Assembly: GCA_023145835.1 (NCBI GenBank)
Contig: JAGLDH010000135.1
Location: forward strand, 1 to 53,655
Length of the DNA stretch: 53,655 nucleotides
Origin: Methylococcales bacterium
GTDB lineage: Bacteria; Pseudomonadota; Gammaproteobacteria; Methylococcales; Methylomonadaceae
Reading direction: 5' to 3'
Below, one piece after another: positions 1 to 9,257 of the stretch. The notes under the pieces were generated by a model. The model saw nothing but the letters and a program-made list of their open reading frames with translations. It had not been told where the DNA came from and searched no databases. Numbering within the stretch: position 1 is the stretch's first letter; every line of letters begins with the position of its first letter. The position numbers and the translations under genes are program-made.

Positions 1-316
1 TAGACTCAACTGATTTTTCTAGGATAAACGTATCATTACCTTAAACTTAGCCATATGATTTGCTATTTCAAATATGATTTTTACTCTTTTAACTCAATAT
101 TTAGGCCATTCTTTCTATAGACTCGGATATGCAGAAGCCTTATCTTAACGACAAGGTTGATGGTATTATTCTCTATTTAAAATTAAAAAATTTGGAATAT
201 AAAACCTTTATGTTCCAAAAATAAGAAATAAGTCGCTACGTATTCAATGGCTTTCAGTGATAGGAGAGGGAAAAATGTTATCCAAGATGCTATTGTTTAT
301 ATTGGCTTAAGGGATC
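1..316. other. Gene-free left edge of window
   Basis: This AT-rich stretch lies downstream of the minus-strand lipoprotein gene. I see no reading frame with a credible start and ribosome binding site, no tRNA-like fold and no convincing terminator. The left end is cut by the window, so the tail of a neighbouring gene's control region could be present unrecognised. Confidence 0.4.
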
Positions 317-1381
317 TTACTTTTCTTCTACTATTTTAAATTCAGGGGGTGGTGTTTCTGTTAGCTGGGATAGTGAAACACGTGTCACAATAGGTATAAA
401 CCCATTTTTACGAGATGTAGCGTAGGTAGAATAAGCATTTTTTGGTAATACACAGTAGTCAACCGTAAATACAGGAAGTTGTAAATCCAAATATTTCAAA
501 TTTTGTACGATTCTTTTTTTTGTAGAATAATCATCGTCATGCCTCTCATCGCCAGACAAATCACCCGCATTAGCATCATCCCAATTAACATCACCTTTTC
601 CATAAAACCACGTATCTTCAGTGGAAATCCCATCAATTATTGAGGCATATTCGTTAGGAGCATAGTCTAAAAGGTATTGGGCATTTTGAGAGATGACAAC
701 AAAGCTAGGGTTAATCCGCTGACCTTCTTTTTTTAACTCTTTGATGAAATCTAGCATTTCTTTTTCAGTATCTATGTTTTGAGTCTGTGCAAACTCTAGT
801 ACTTGCTTATCATCATAAGCTTCTACCCAGTCAAGGTAGATACCATCAAAGCCTTGAGTTGCAAGCTTAGAAATAATTCCTTTATCAAGCCAAATACTTT
901 TCCATCTTGTATCCCAGAATGCCACCGGATAATTACCACTCCAACCATCAGGATCGGTCGAAATTAGAAAACCAGGTATTCCTTGGGTCTCTTTAGTTGG
1001 CGCAATCCAATCTTCTTGCCAATAGTCTCTGTATTCCTCAGCTTGGCCAATATCTATATAGGCTAAAAGAAGTCTCTTTTTACCATTTGGTTTTGTAGAA
1101 AGTGATGACACAATTTTAGGCGTATCATAGGGGCTTTCTTTAAAGTTAAATCCAGGTTCGACTACAAGCATGTCATAATTTGTTTTAGCTAAAATATCAA
1201 TATTTTTATCGTAGAGGTCTTGAATTTGATACATCCAAGTGGTTATTTTGATATTATTTATGACTGTTGATGGTATTTTATTTATAACTGCCAGCTCTTC
1301 ATTTTCACTTGAAGAACTAGGTGTTCGACCACAAGCAATAAGTATTAGATAAATGGCTAAAACAAGCAATTTTATAAGCAT
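317..1381 (-). CDS. Secreted lipoprotein, GH114/TM1410-like putative glycosidase
   Basis: The 354-residue product begins with a hydrophobic signal segment ending in the lipobox L14-I15-A16-C17, so it is probably a lipid-anchored envelope protein. The rest resembles the TM1410/GH114 (endo-alpha-1,4-polygalactosaminidase-like) TIM-barrel family. It shows a conserved strand with Tyr and Asp near residues 108-110, a Gly-Phe-Asp-Gly-Ile-Tyr-Leu-Asp-Trp motif at 177-185 and candidate acidic residues D184 and E187. Members act, or are thought to act, on amino-sugar polysaccharides such as exopolysaccharides. The gene stands alone, with about 250 bp to the next minus-strand gene and no polysaccharide genes nearby, so the substrate is unknown. 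The family call is fairly sure; the activity is inferred. Confidence 0.72.
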   Translation of the reverse strand: MLIKLLVLAIYLILIACGRTPSSSSENEELAVINKIPSTVINNIKITTWMYQIQDLYDKNIDILAKTNYDMLVVEPGFNFKESPYDTPKIVSSLSTKPNGKKRLLLAYIDIGQAEEYRDYWQEDWIAPTKETQGIPGFLISTDPDGWSGNYPVAFWDTRWKSIWLDKGIISKLATQGFDGIYLDWVEAYDDKQVLEFAQTQNIDTEKEMLDFIKELKKEGQRINPSFVVISQNAQYLLDYAPNEYASIIDGISTEDTWFYGKGDVNWDDANAGDLSGDERHDDDYSTKKRIVQNLKYLDLQLPVFTVDYCVLPKNAYSTYATSRKNGFIPIVTRVSLSQLTETPPPEFKIVEEK

Positions 1382-1586
1382 GATATTTTTGTATTAACAG
1401 CGATTTATATTATCAAATTTGAAATAATTAGCTTTGGTGATATTAAAAGCGGGGGTAGGGAAGCTGCTTGTGACACTATTTATAAGTACATATTTAAAAT
1501 TATTTTTATAGGCACTTATTTTATTTCTATACATTGTCCTGCTACAAATGTTGAAATATAAAATGATAGATAGTCTATCGTTTTTT

Positions 1587-1622
1587 AATTCACTATCAGC
1601 CCTATTTGGTTGATAGTGAATT
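1587..1622. repeat. Perfect 12-bp inverted repeat (hairpin)
   Basis: The arms AATTCACTATCA (1587-1598) and TGATAGTGAATT (1611-1622) are perfectly complementary around a 12-nt loop, just beyond the stop codon of the minus-strand DUF748 gene. On the minus strand the stem is followed by a run of A, not T, so it is not a textbook intrinsic terminator. It may be an RNA 3'-end stabiliser or a weak terminator for the DUF748 transcript. Confidence 0.5.
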
Positions 1623-1630
1623 AGAGCAGA

Positions 1631-4570
1631 TTAGTTTGCTGTTAGATTTAAGCTAGAAGCAATGATACCTTCAGAGTCTTTTGGGTCAACAACTACATTT
1701 AAGACATAAATTCTTTCGATTGCAATTTTTTTCTCAGATAAAAATTTAGCGATTGATTGAGCTCTTGCAACAGCAAGTTTTTCTAAACGCTGATTGTTAG
1801 GCTTGATCTTTTCTGCCATTTTACTTTGAGCAACTTCATAAAAATTATCTTCTTCAGAATTAATTAAACGTGGTGTACCAAATATTGAACGGTCTGCCAA
1901 TTTTGGGTGTGTTTTGATAAACAAGTCTGCTAATAAGCGTTGGTTTTCATCTTTTGAATATTTTAAATGTTCAGTTAAAACAGTTTCTCCGGTTTTTTTA
2001 CTGAGTTCTTCTGCACGCATTTTCAATAGTTGTTTACCTAAGGCTTCTACTTGTAGTTGAGGCCAGTCTTCTTTTGAAAAAGCAGCGCCTTTAATCTCAA
2101 GTTTTAGTGCAGGTCTATCAACAAGTGCAGTCGCTAATCCCTCTAATTTTTCTTTTTGTTTGTCATCTAATAATGATTCACCGGGTAGAAACGTAATTTT
2201 GCTTATATCCTCGTCACTTCCTACTATAGAGGCTACTGCATTAAAAGGAGAAGAAATGATTTTAGTGAGCACATTGACCAGTGTATCAAATATTAACCCT
2301 GATACGCTAAACTGAGGATCATCAAGGCTACCGGTGATGGGCATATCGAGCTTTATTTTTCCATCTGAATCAGCCAATAAAGCTATTGCAAGGTCTAAAG
2401 GTAATGAAACCGCATCAGGGTTGTCGACACTCTCTCCTAATACAAGCTGATCAATCAATAAATTGTTAGATGCAGAGAGTTTATTATTTTTAATATCATA
2501 TTTTAATTTTAGGGACATATTCCCTTTTTCAATTTTACGCCCAGCAAATTCTGCCATATAAGGCGTCATGACCGGTAATGGCATACTTTTAAAATCAAGG
2601 CTTATATTTGAGTTATCTTTTTGTGGGCTTATATTCCCTTTTATAGTAACAGGAGCAATGTTAGCAACTTGCCCGTTTAAAGCGACTTTTATTAGAGCAT
2701 TCTGATCAGAAGAAATACCTTTTACGGTACCTTTCAATTTATTGATATGTGCAGAAAAGGGTAAGATCAAAGAGCGATCTGAAAAATCAGATACGCTATT
2801 CGTGATAGAAAAATTGGCAATTTTATAGGTAGGTTTAACTTCTTTTTTTGTAGAGGTCTCCTCAGTTTTTACTGGTTTTTCTTCCTTTTTATCTTTAGTT
2901 ATAAGAATATCATTGATATTCATAGTCTTATTTTTTCTAATTAAAACTCGTGTGTAGAGCTTATCAAGTTTTACAGAATCAATAAGGTAACTATTGGCAG
3001 CAAGATCTAAATCAAATTTTTCTATATCAAGCTTTTTCCAATTTAGAAAATCTTTATTAGAAAGCTGGTCTCTCGTCACAAGATCATTGATATGACTATC
3101 TGCCTTTAATTTAACATCAAAGGGTTTGTTATTTTCTTGAAGCAGAGAGACATCTGCATTTAAATTAAATAAGCCGGAAATAAGATCAAGTCGGGCAAAG
3201 GTATCTATATAGGGCTGAAAATCTTTGAGTGCAATATTGTCAGCATTGACTTTTAATTGGCTGGAAAAAGGATCTAAAATAGCCGATCCTCCAATTTTTA
3301 ATCCACCGCTTTTGTTAATCTTGAGGTCTAGATTAAAGGGAAGTGTTGCACCTGGCTTGTTACTTAATTCAGTCGCACTCAAATTAAGAGAAGTTAGGTC
3401 AATAGTTGCGGGAGAAGGCAATGATTTGTCAATAAAATTAAAGGAAAAATCACTCATATTCAACTTATTAAGCGTAACAGTCCAGGGTTCTTCTTTTGTA
3501 TTTGGAGTAGGTGATTTCTGTTGAGGTTGACTTTCTTTGGAATCAGAACTAAAAAGAGGCTGGTAATTGATGATTCCCTCTGAGTCTAGCCAAGCTTTGA
3601 ACTGAGCTTTAACGGCTGATATCTCATTAATAGCGACACTTTTCTTCAAAAGATCAAAGGTAATACCCGATATTTTAAAATCTGGAACACTAATAACGGG
3701 TTCAGTTAGATTTTTTTCTGAAACATTCAAATTATCAACACTAAGGCTTGCATCCTTGATTAGGAATTGTAACCCTTTTTCTGTATCTGTTAGATGATAG
3801 TCAATTTCAACCAGTTCTGAGCCTGTTACTATTTTAAAGTTAACGGAATCTTGCAAAAAAAGCTGCCATACTTTATTGAAGTCAACTTTATTGAGTTTTA
3901 TTTTCCCTGTTGAGTTTAAAGGCGTTAATTCTAAGTCACCTTTCCAATCAAGCTTTCCACCAGATTCTAAAGCCAGTGCTAGTTCTAGTTCAGATTGTTT
4001 GCCAACTACAGTGGTAAATTTATCAAGATTTAAATTAAGAGGGTAGATTGTTTCTTTTTGATGATTGGAATAAAAATCATCATCCCAATTTATTTTTCCT
4101 TCAGCGATCACTGTTTTTACAATAGTGATGGGAAAAGGGTCTTCGTCTGATTCTTCTTCTGGTTTGGGGGCTTCAGTTGATAATAAGTCAGAAAAATTAA
4201 ACTTACCTTGTTTGTTTCGTTTGATTAGGGTATTCGGTTGATCTAACATTATCTGATCTACAGTTAATGTTAAATTTGCAATCGATTTTAAAACAGCTAA
4301 ATTAACATTCAGACGTTTAAAGCTAACAAAACTACTTTTATCTAAGTTATTAAGATCAAATTCATGAAGGTTAAGCTCCATTGAAAACGGGTTAAACTCA
4401 ATATCTTTAATCTGAGATTCCCTGTTTAAATTTTCTTTCGTAATTTTAGGAATTTGATTTTTTAAAACAGCGGGTAGTACTAGAAAGCCTAATAGAGAAT
4501 AAGTTATTAATAGCCCGGTAATCCAAAGCAGTATTTTTTTAGTTTTTGCTGATATGATTGGCTCTTCCAT
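1631..4570 (-). CDS. DUF748 (AsmA-like) envelope protein
   Basis: The 979-residue protein has one N-terminal membrane helix (about residues 13-35) followed by a very long periplasmic region. That region is built of repeated amphipathic beta segments typical of DUF748 proteins, which belong to the wider AsmA/YhdP group of bridge-like envelope proteins. Low-complexity Lys/Glu/Pro linkers occur near 135-145, 340-360 and 555-580. The last 170 residues contain an OmpA-like stretch with a Val-Ala-Arg-Ala-Gln-Ser-Ile motif. AsmA-type proteins are implicated in moving phospholipid between membranes and in outer-membrane homeostasis; that role here is inferred. It is transcribed alone, and the ATG lies at the edge of a clear N-terminal hydrophobic anchor. 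The family call is confident, the function is not. Confidence 0.85.
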   Translation of the reverse strand: MEEPIISAKTKKILLWITGLLITYSLLGFLVLPAVLKNQIPKITKENLNRESQIKDIEFNPFSMELNLHEFDLNNLDKSSFVSFKRLNVNLAVLKSIANLTLTVDQIMLDQPNTLIKRNKQGKFNFSDLLSTEAPKPEEESDEDPFPITIVKTVIAEGKINWDDDFYSNHQKETIYPLNLNLDKFTTVVGKQSELELALALESGGKLDWKGDLELTPLNSTGKIKLNKVDFNKVWQLFLQDSVNFKIVTGSELVEIDYHLTDTEKGLQFLIKDASLSVDNLNVSEKNLTEPVISVPDFKISGITFDLLKKSVAINEISAVKAQFKAWLDSEGIINYQPLFSSDSKESQPQQKSPTPNTKEEPWTVTLNKLNMSDFSFNFIDKSLPSPATIDLTSLNLSATELSNKPGATLPFNLDLKINKSGGLKIGGSAILDPFSSQLKVNADNIALKDFQPYIDTFARLDLISGLFNLNADVSLLQENNKPFDVKLKADSHINDLVTRDQLSNKDFLNWKKLDIEKFDLDLAANSYLIDSVKLDKLYTRVLIRKNKTMNINDILITKDKKEEKPVKTEETSTKKEVKPTYKIANFSITNSVSDFSDRSLILPFSAHINKLKGTVKGISSDQNALIKVALNGQVANIAPVTIKGNISPQKDNSNISLDFKSMPLPVMTPYMAEFAGRKIEKGNMSLKLKYDIKNNKLSASNNLLIDQLVLGESVDNPDAVSLPLDLAIALLADSDGKIKLDMPITGSLDDPQFSVSGLIFDTLVNVLTKIISSPFNAVASIVGSDEDISKITFLPGESLLDDKQKEKLEGLATALVDRPALKLEIKGAAFSKEDWPQLQVEALGKQLLKMRAEELSKKTGETVLTEHLKYSKDENQRLLADLFIKTHPKLADRSIFGTPRLINSEEDNFYEVAQSKMAEKIKPNNQRLEKLAVARAQSIAKFLSEKKIAIERIYVLNVVVDPKDSEGIIASSLNLTAN

Positions 4571-4812
4571 TTTTATCTCTCATGTGAATCAGGCTGAATT
4601 ATATGTCTAGTGTGAATAACTATTTATAAGTAACTGACATTACTTCACATATTAACATAAGAAGAGATTCATTTTTCGATGACGATTTATTGGAGGAGTC
4701 TAAAAATAGATAATAAAGTATCGCAAACCCTTGAAAAGGGCATTTAATGAATATTAAACGCGGTTAAATACATGTAGCAGCTGAATGAAACCTAAAGGAA
4801 TTAATCAGCGAA

Positions 4813-4890
4813 TGGTGGCGATACCGGGGATCGAACCTGGGACCTCGGGGTTATGAATCCCGCGCTCTAACCGGACTGAGCTATATCGCC
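4813..4890 (-). tRNA. tRNA with CAT anticodon (Met, or Ile2)
   Basis: The reverse strand folds into a 78-nt cloverleaf including an encoded CCA end: acceptor arms GGCGATA/TATCGCC, D-stem GCTC/GAGC, anticodon loop TTCATAA and a T-loop TTCGATC. The anticodon is CAT, so the gene encodes elongator Met or the lysidine-modified Ile2 tRNA. It is not initiator-type, because position 1 pairs normally. By my alignment there is an A.C mismatch at the base of the anticodon loop (31:39) and another within the T-stem (51:63). It sits between the DUF748 gene and ychF. Confidence 0.93.
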
Positions 4891-4963
4891 ATATTTTGAA
4901 AGAGCCCTTGAGTTACGAGGACTCTGTAAAGCCTGAAAATTATATATTTCAGGAACTTTTTTG

Positions 4964-6055
4964 TCAAACATTAAATCTGAAATGTATGACATCTCCATCT
5001 TGCACACTGTAGTCTTTACCTTCTAGCCGCCATTTTCCTACATCTTTAGCGCCTTGTTCGCCGTTGTTATCAACAAAATCTTGATAAGAGACAATTTCTG
5101 CTCTAATAAAACCTTTTTCAAAATCGGTATGGATAACACCCGCTGCTTGAGGTGCTGTTGCATTAACAGGAATTGTCCAGGCTCTGACTTCTTTAACACC
5201 CGCAGTAAAATAAGTCGAAAGGTTTAATAAAGTATAGGCTGCTCTTACCACTCTATCTAAACCAGGTTCTTCCAAACCTAAATCATCTAAAAACTCTTGT
5301 TTTTCTTCATCATCTAACTGAACGATTTCAGCTTCTATTGCTGCACAGACTGAAACAACATTAGCCCCTTCCTTTGCGGCAAAATCTTTTACTTTGTCTA
5401 ACATTGGGTTGTTTTCGAACCCGTCATCTTGAACATTGGCAATAAACAAAGTTGGCTTTATCGTAATCAAGCAATATTCTTTAATTAATTTAACTTCATC
5501 GTCAGTTAAATCTAATGAACGAACTAATTTTCCTTGATCTAAATGGGCAAATACTTTTTCTAGTACTTTCTTTTTAGCCAATTCATCTTTATCACCTGAC
5601 TTAGATGCTTTAGTTGCACGTTGAAGTGCTTTTTCTATTGTAGACATATCAGCTAGGGCAAGCTCTGTATTAATAACTTCTATATCATTGATAGGATCAA
5701 CTTTACCCGAAACATGGACTACATTCTCATCTTCAAAACAACGGACAACATGGACGATAGCATCAGTTTCTCTGATGTTACCTAAAAACTGATTACCTAA
5801 GCCTTCACCTTTAGAAGCGCCAGCCACAAGCCCCGCGATATCAACAAACTCTATGGTTGTTGGTAATATTCGTTCTGGGCTAACAATTTCAGCTAGTTTG
5901 TCCATTCTAGGATCCGGTACTGCAACTACACCTACATTAGGATCAATTGTACAAAAAGGGTAGTTTTCCGCTGCTATCGTTGCTTTTGTTAATGCATTAA
6001 ACAGTGTTGATTTCCCTACATTAGGTAAACCGACAATTCCACAATGAAGTGCCAT
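4964..6055 (-). CDS. ychF: Redox-regulated ATPase YchF (Obg-like)
   Basis: The 363-residue protein is a full-length YchF/OLA1 P-loop NTPase. It has the G1 motif GLPNVGKST at residues 9-17, a G3 region with Asp-Ile-Ala-Gly-Leu-Val, a central coiled-coil insertion (about 130-200) and a C-terminal TGS domain ending in Val-Ile-His-Phe-Arg-Phe. YchF hydrolyses ATP rather than GTP, binds the ribosome and negatively regulates oxidative-stress responses in E. coli. The usual neighbour pth is not in the window. The ATG start is followed directly by the canonical N-terminus, and the nearest upstream gene on this strand is far away, so it is probably monocistronic. Confidence 0.97.
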   Translation of the reverse strand: MALHCGIVGLPNVGKSTLFNALTKATIAAENYPFCTIDPNVGVVAVPDPRMDKLAEIVSPERILPTTIEFVDIAGLVAGASKGEGLGNQFLGNIRETDAIVHVVRCFEDENVVHVSGKVDPINDIEVINTELALADMSTIEKALQRATKASKSGDKDELAKKKVLEKVFAHLDQGKLVRSLDLTDDEVKLIKEYCLITIKPTLFIANVQDDGFENNPMLDKVKDFAAKEGANVVSVCAAIEAEIVQLDDEEKQEFLDDLGLEEPGLDRVVRAAYTLLNLSTYFTAGVKEVRAWTIPVNATAPQAAGVIHTDFEKGFIRAEIVSYQDFVDNNGEQGAKDVGKWRLEGKDYSVQDGDVIHFRFNV

Positions 6056-6510
6056 AAGATATCTTTCTCTACGTTATATTGATGTTATGGCTTATAAAAG
6101 AAAAGCCAAAAAGGAATTAATTATACAAGTCACAGCTATTTTCTTAAATATTTATTATTCTTTATTAAGGAGCTTCTGATTAAGTTGATGAGAATTTAGC
6201 TTACTAAAACTGTCGCTATTTTCACGAAGTGAGACGGAATAGTCATTCTATTGCACCGATCTCCATGGAAAATAACGACAGTTTTAGCAAGCTAAAAATA
6301 ATTGGACTTGATCAAAGGTTTCATAAAGATGAGGTTGATTTGAACCATTGTTGATATGAAAAAGAGAACTCCAGGTCGAAAACCAAAATTTTAAAGGTAT
6401 TACTTCACCATTTACACTATTTGTTTTGATAAATTTTATAAGTTTGGTCTACCTTTAGATTAGTTTTTGTAAAATATTTATTGTTGATGCGGCTTTTATT
6501 AGGAATAGAA
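6056..6510. other. Gene-free stretch holding the palindromic element
   Basis: Apart from the inverted repeat at 6177-6314 this interval has no supported gene. The DNA between the palindrome and the small ORF at 6511 is AT-rich and probably carries that ORF's promoter, but I cannot point to convincing -35/-10 boxes. Confidence 0.4.
6177..6314. repeat. Long imperfect palindromic intergenic element
   Basis: Arms at 6195-6223 and 6268-6296 match as inverted copies over 29 bp with two mismatches. The symmetry continues weakly inward, towards the centre near 6245, and outward to TGATTAAGT/ACTTGATCA. The whole element could fold into a cruciform or RNA hairpin of about 138 nt. It has no coding potential and no transposase, so a REP/MITE-like dispersed repeat is the best guess. 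Only one copy is in the window, so dispersal cannot be shown here. Confidence 0.7.
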
Positions 6511-6720
6511 ATGATAAAAACAATTGAAGATTTGAACCGTGAGTGTATTGCACTAGATAGCGAGATAGAAGCATATAACGATGAAATAACAGTTGTTATG
6601 ATAAAAATCAAACAATGTGAGGATAAAAAAAATCTATTGCTTTCAAGTGTCTATCCAAATAATAATATTAGAAAGAGTCAACTTAAAAAAGGAGGGACTA
6701 TTACAAAATTACGAGTGTGA
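6511..6720 (+). CDS. Small coiled-coil protein, unknown function
   Basis: This is a 69-residue frame if translation starts at the ATG at 6511, which has an AGGA ribosome binding site 6 nt upstream. An earlier in-frame TTG at 6481 has no such support. The predicted protein is highly charged, with heptad-like spacing of Ile/Leu through residues 3-45 and a basic tail (Lys-Lys-Gly-Gly near the end). That suggests a short coiled coil, perhaps DNA- or RNA-binding or a dimerising partner. It lies between gene-poor regions with no operon context. I do not recognise the family. An antisense frame overlaps it but has no ribosome binding site. Confidence 0.5.
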   Translation: MIKTIEDLNRECIALDSEIEAYNDEITVVMIKIKQCEDKKNLLLSSVYPNNNIRKSQLKKGGTITKLRV

Positions 6721-7234
6721 ATTATCAAAAAAAAGATTTATTTATTAAGAAATACCTTGCGTTCCATTACCTTTTCCTTGAATTTTGAAAGTTCTATCGC
6801 AAAAGTCACTTACTACGGCAGCGAATAGGTTATGCTTTTTAGAGGTGCCCTTTATGCGATTTAGAGGGCTCTTGCTTCTGACTTTCTTCAGTATCAATAC
6901 TTGAAATATTTTTAAAGCACCTTCTCCTTTCCAGGCTATATTGTCTTAAGCACAATTTTTGGTTCGCGTAATTTGGTTAATTGTAATTAAACTATAAGCA
7001 GGTTATTTGTCCCCGTCAGTTTATCCTCCTATGAATGATATAGTCGCTATCTAGAATAGTTTATTTCTTTATAAAGTTTTATATTGAATAATGTTATATT
7101 CTCGCAACCGATTGATGATGTCTTCATGAATAGTAATAACAAATATCAAAACTAAATACAGTAAAATATTTCTATTTTATATTGGAGTCTGATTTTACTT
7201 AGATAATGTTAAAAATATAGATTTAGAGGAATAA
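6721..7234. other. Gene-free 0.5-kb region upstream of rlmG
   Basis: No reading frame here has a start and ribosome binding site. The only structure I see is an imperfect hairpin with arms AGAGGTGCCCT (6841-6851) and AGGGCTCT (6865-6872). The last 150 bp are very AT-rich and presumably contain the rlmG promoter; TATATT near 7090 is a possible but unproven -10 box. Decayed coding sequence or another dispersed repeat is possible. Confidence 0.4.
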
Positions 7235-8368
7235 ATGGAGACTTTACTTGATGTGCCACAAGGACGGTTTGAGTTACAGCGATTGCCTCTAAGGAAAAAT
7301 GAAGTTTTAAGAGCCTGGGATGCAGCAGATGAATATTTATTAAATTATATTGCTGAAAGTAACCTGTTAATGGATAACAGTCATTTACTAATTTTAAATG
7401 ATGGATTTGGTGCATTAACTGTTGCTTTAAATGAATTCAATCCTGTCGCCATTTCTGACTCTTGGCTTTCTCAACAGTCAACCCAATTTAATTATTCTGA
7501 GAATAAATTATCATTAGAAAAAATTGAATTTAAAGGATCATTAGACTGGCCTACCCAATCGGTTGATGTTGTTTTAATTAAAGTGCCTAAAACATTAGCA
7601 TTACTAGAAGATCAGTTACTTCGTTTACAACCATTATTAACACCTAAAACAACTGTGATTGCCGCAGGTATGGTGAAAGCAATGCCTGCTTCAGTTTGGA
7701 AAATAATGGAGCAGTATCTTGGGACAACCAAACCTTCGCTAGCAAAAAGAAAGGCTCGACTTATTTTTACGACCTTAGAAAAAAAGCAAGAACAATTTAC
7801 TAACCCTTATCCCTTTTATTATCAATTAGATAATACTAACTATCTGATAGCTAATCATGCCAATGTTTTTTCTAGAGAAAGTCTGGATATTGGGACACGT
7901 TTTTTATTAGATCATTTACCTAAAAACACAGAGGCCAAGGATATAGTTGATTTGGGGTGCGGAAATGGAATTGTGGGATTATTACTAGCTCGTGATAATC
8001 ATTTGGCGCATTTGCATTTTGTTGATGAGTCCTATATGGCAATTGCTTCTGCAAAAGAAAATTTTAATCATGCTTTTGCAGCTACAAAACAGGCTAAATT
8101 TTACTTAACCGATGGATTAACAGCTTTTAAAGCGGACTCGATGGATTTAATTATTTGTAATCCTCCTTTTCATCAACAAAATACAGTAGGTAACCAGATT
8201 GCTTTAACTATGTTTCAACAATCGAGACGAGTATTAAAAAAAGGAAAGGAGCTTATGGTGATTGGTAATCGCCATTTAGATTATCATATTGACTTGAAAA
8301 GGATATTTAGGTCATGTGATGTGATAGCGTCTAATAAAAAATTTGTTATCTGGAAGGTAAAAAAATGA
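7235..8368 (+). CDS. rlmG: 23S rRNA (guanine-N2)-methyltransferase RlmG
   Basis: This 377-residue protein has the two-domain RlmG/RsmC layout: a degenerate N-terminal methyltransferase-like domain (1-200) and a catalytic C-terminal Rossmann domain. The latter has the SAM-binding motif DLGCGNGIVG at 239-248 and the N2-guanine methyltransferase motif Asn-Pro-Pro-Phe at 309-312. The N-terminus, with Leu-Gln-Arg-Leu-Pro then Ala-Trp-Asp-Ala-Ala-Asp-Glu-Tyr, is more like RlmG (23S G1835 in E. coli) than RsmC (16S G1207). Its stop overlaps the dnaQ start by 4 nt (ATGA), so the two are co-translated. A GAGGAAT ribosome binding site precedes the ATG. Target specificity is assigned from family resemblance only. 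Confidence 0.85.
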   Translation: METLLDVPQGRFELQRLPLRKNEVLRAWDAADEYLLNYIAESNLLMDNSHLLILNDGFGALTVALNEFNPVAISDSWLSQQSTQFNYSENKLSLEKIEFKGSLDWPTQSVDVVLIKVPKTLALLEDQLLRLQPLLTPKTTVIAAGMVKAMPASVWKIMEQYLGTTKPSLAKRKARLIFTTLEKKQEQFTNPYPFYYQLDNTNYLIANHANVFSRESLDIGTRFLLDHLPKNTEAKDIVDLGCGNGIVGLLLARDNHLAHLHFVDESYMAIASAKENFNHAFAATKQAKFYLTDGLTAFKADSMDLIICNPPFHQQNTVGNQIALTMFQQSRRVLKKGKELMVIGNRHLDYHIDLKRIFRSCDVIASNKKFVIWKVKK

Positions 8369-9075
8369 CAGTTAAAAAAGTAAGACAAATTGTCTTAGAT
8401 ACTGAGACAACAGGCTTAAGCCCCCAAGATGGACATAGAATTATTGAAATAGGTTGTGTTGAACTCATTAATAGGCGATTAACCAATCATTCTTTTCATG
8501 TTTATATTAATCCTAACCGATTGATTGATGACGGCGCTATTGAAGTACATGGTATTACAAATGAATTCTTAGAAGATAAACCTTTATTTGAAGATATTAT
8601 TGATGATTACTTAGACTTTACTAAAGGAGCTGAATTAATCATTCATAACGCACCCTTTGATGTAGGTTTTTTAAATCACGAACTTTCTCTGTTAAAACAT
8701 AATAAAGGTAGACTTGAAGATTACAGTACTGTCTTTGATACACTTCCTTTTGCCAGAAAAAAACATCCAGGAGCCAGGGCTAGTTTAGATGCATTATGCA
8801 AACGTTATGGTATAGATAATAGTCATCGTGAGTTGCATGGAGCATTATTAGATGCTGAGATTTTAGCTGAAGTATACTTGGCAATGACAGGCGGTCAATT
8901 TTCTTTGCTAGATTCAGATGAAAATGAAGAAGAGAAAATACAAGAGATTATTCGTTTGTCTGCTGATAGACCCAGACTAAAGGTTGTATCTTGTACGGAA
9001 AAAGAACTGGAAGCTCATCAACAACGGTTAGATGCTATTACAAAAGAAAGTGGAGAGTGTATCTGGAATAAATAG
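8365..9075 (+). CDS. dnaQ: DNA polymerase III epsilon subunit (proofreading exonuclease)
   Basis: The 236-residue protein matches full-length DnaQ. The DEDDh exonuclease motifs are visible: Exo I Asp-Thr-Glu-Thr-Thr-Gly at 12-17, Exo II His-Asn-Ala-Pro-Phe-Asp with D99, and Exo III H158 and D163. The C-terminal extension (about 180-236) corresponds to the polymerase alpha-binding tail. It removes misincorporated nucleotides during chromosome replication as part of the Pol III core. It overlaps rlmG by 4 nt; in E. coli its neighbour is rnhA, so this arrangement differs. The gene is followed at once by the palindromic element at 9091. Confidence 0.96.
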   Translation: MTVKKVRQIVLDTETTGLSPQDGHRIIEIGCVELINRRLTNHSFHVYINPNRLIDDGAIEVHGITNEFLEDKPLFEDIIDDYLDFTKGAELIIHNAPFDVGFLNHELSLLKHNKGRLEDYSTVFDTLPFARKKHPGARASLDALCKRYGIDNSHRELHGALLDAEILAEVYLAMTGGQFSLLDSDENEEEKIQEIIRLSADRPRLKVVSCTEKELEAHQQRLDAITKESGECIWNK

Positions 9076-9090
9076 CAAAGTTATTTATTT

Positions 9091-9250
9091 AGGACTGAGG
9101 ATGAAATAAAACCCGAAACTGGTGTAGGATTTTTGTTCAGTTTCAAGGCGTAAAAATAGGCGCATAGCAAGCTATGAAACTATTTTTACAATATATAAAC
9201 TGGACAAAAAAAGACAAGTTAGTTTCGGATATTATAAAATTCTCAGTCCT
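9091..9250. mobile_element. MITE-like palindromic element, 160 bp
   Basis: The element begins AGGACTGAG and ends CTCAGTCCT, a perfect 9-bp terminal inverted repeat. Both halves are imperfect inverted copies along nearly their whole length, meeting at CATAGC-AA-GCTATG (9163-9176). Shared internal blocks include CCGAAACT (left) with AGTTTCGG (right) and GTAAAAATA with its inverse. It encodes no protein. This is what a miniature inverted-repeat transposable element, or a large REP-type repeat, looks like. It is inserted between dnaQ and the convergent membrane-protein gene, where it could also act as a bidirectional transcription stop. A target-site duplication is not clear. Confidence 0.75.
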
Positions 9251-9257
9251 TAGTATG

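Noticed and set aside
3225-3524. 99-codon plus-strand frame inside the DUF748 gene
   Set aside because: It lies wholly antisense to a clear gene, has no ribosome binding site and matches nothing recognisable.
6417-6611. Minus-strand frame overlapping the small coiled-coil ORF
   Set aside because: It has no ribosome binding site and odd composition, while the plus-strand ORF has a good start.
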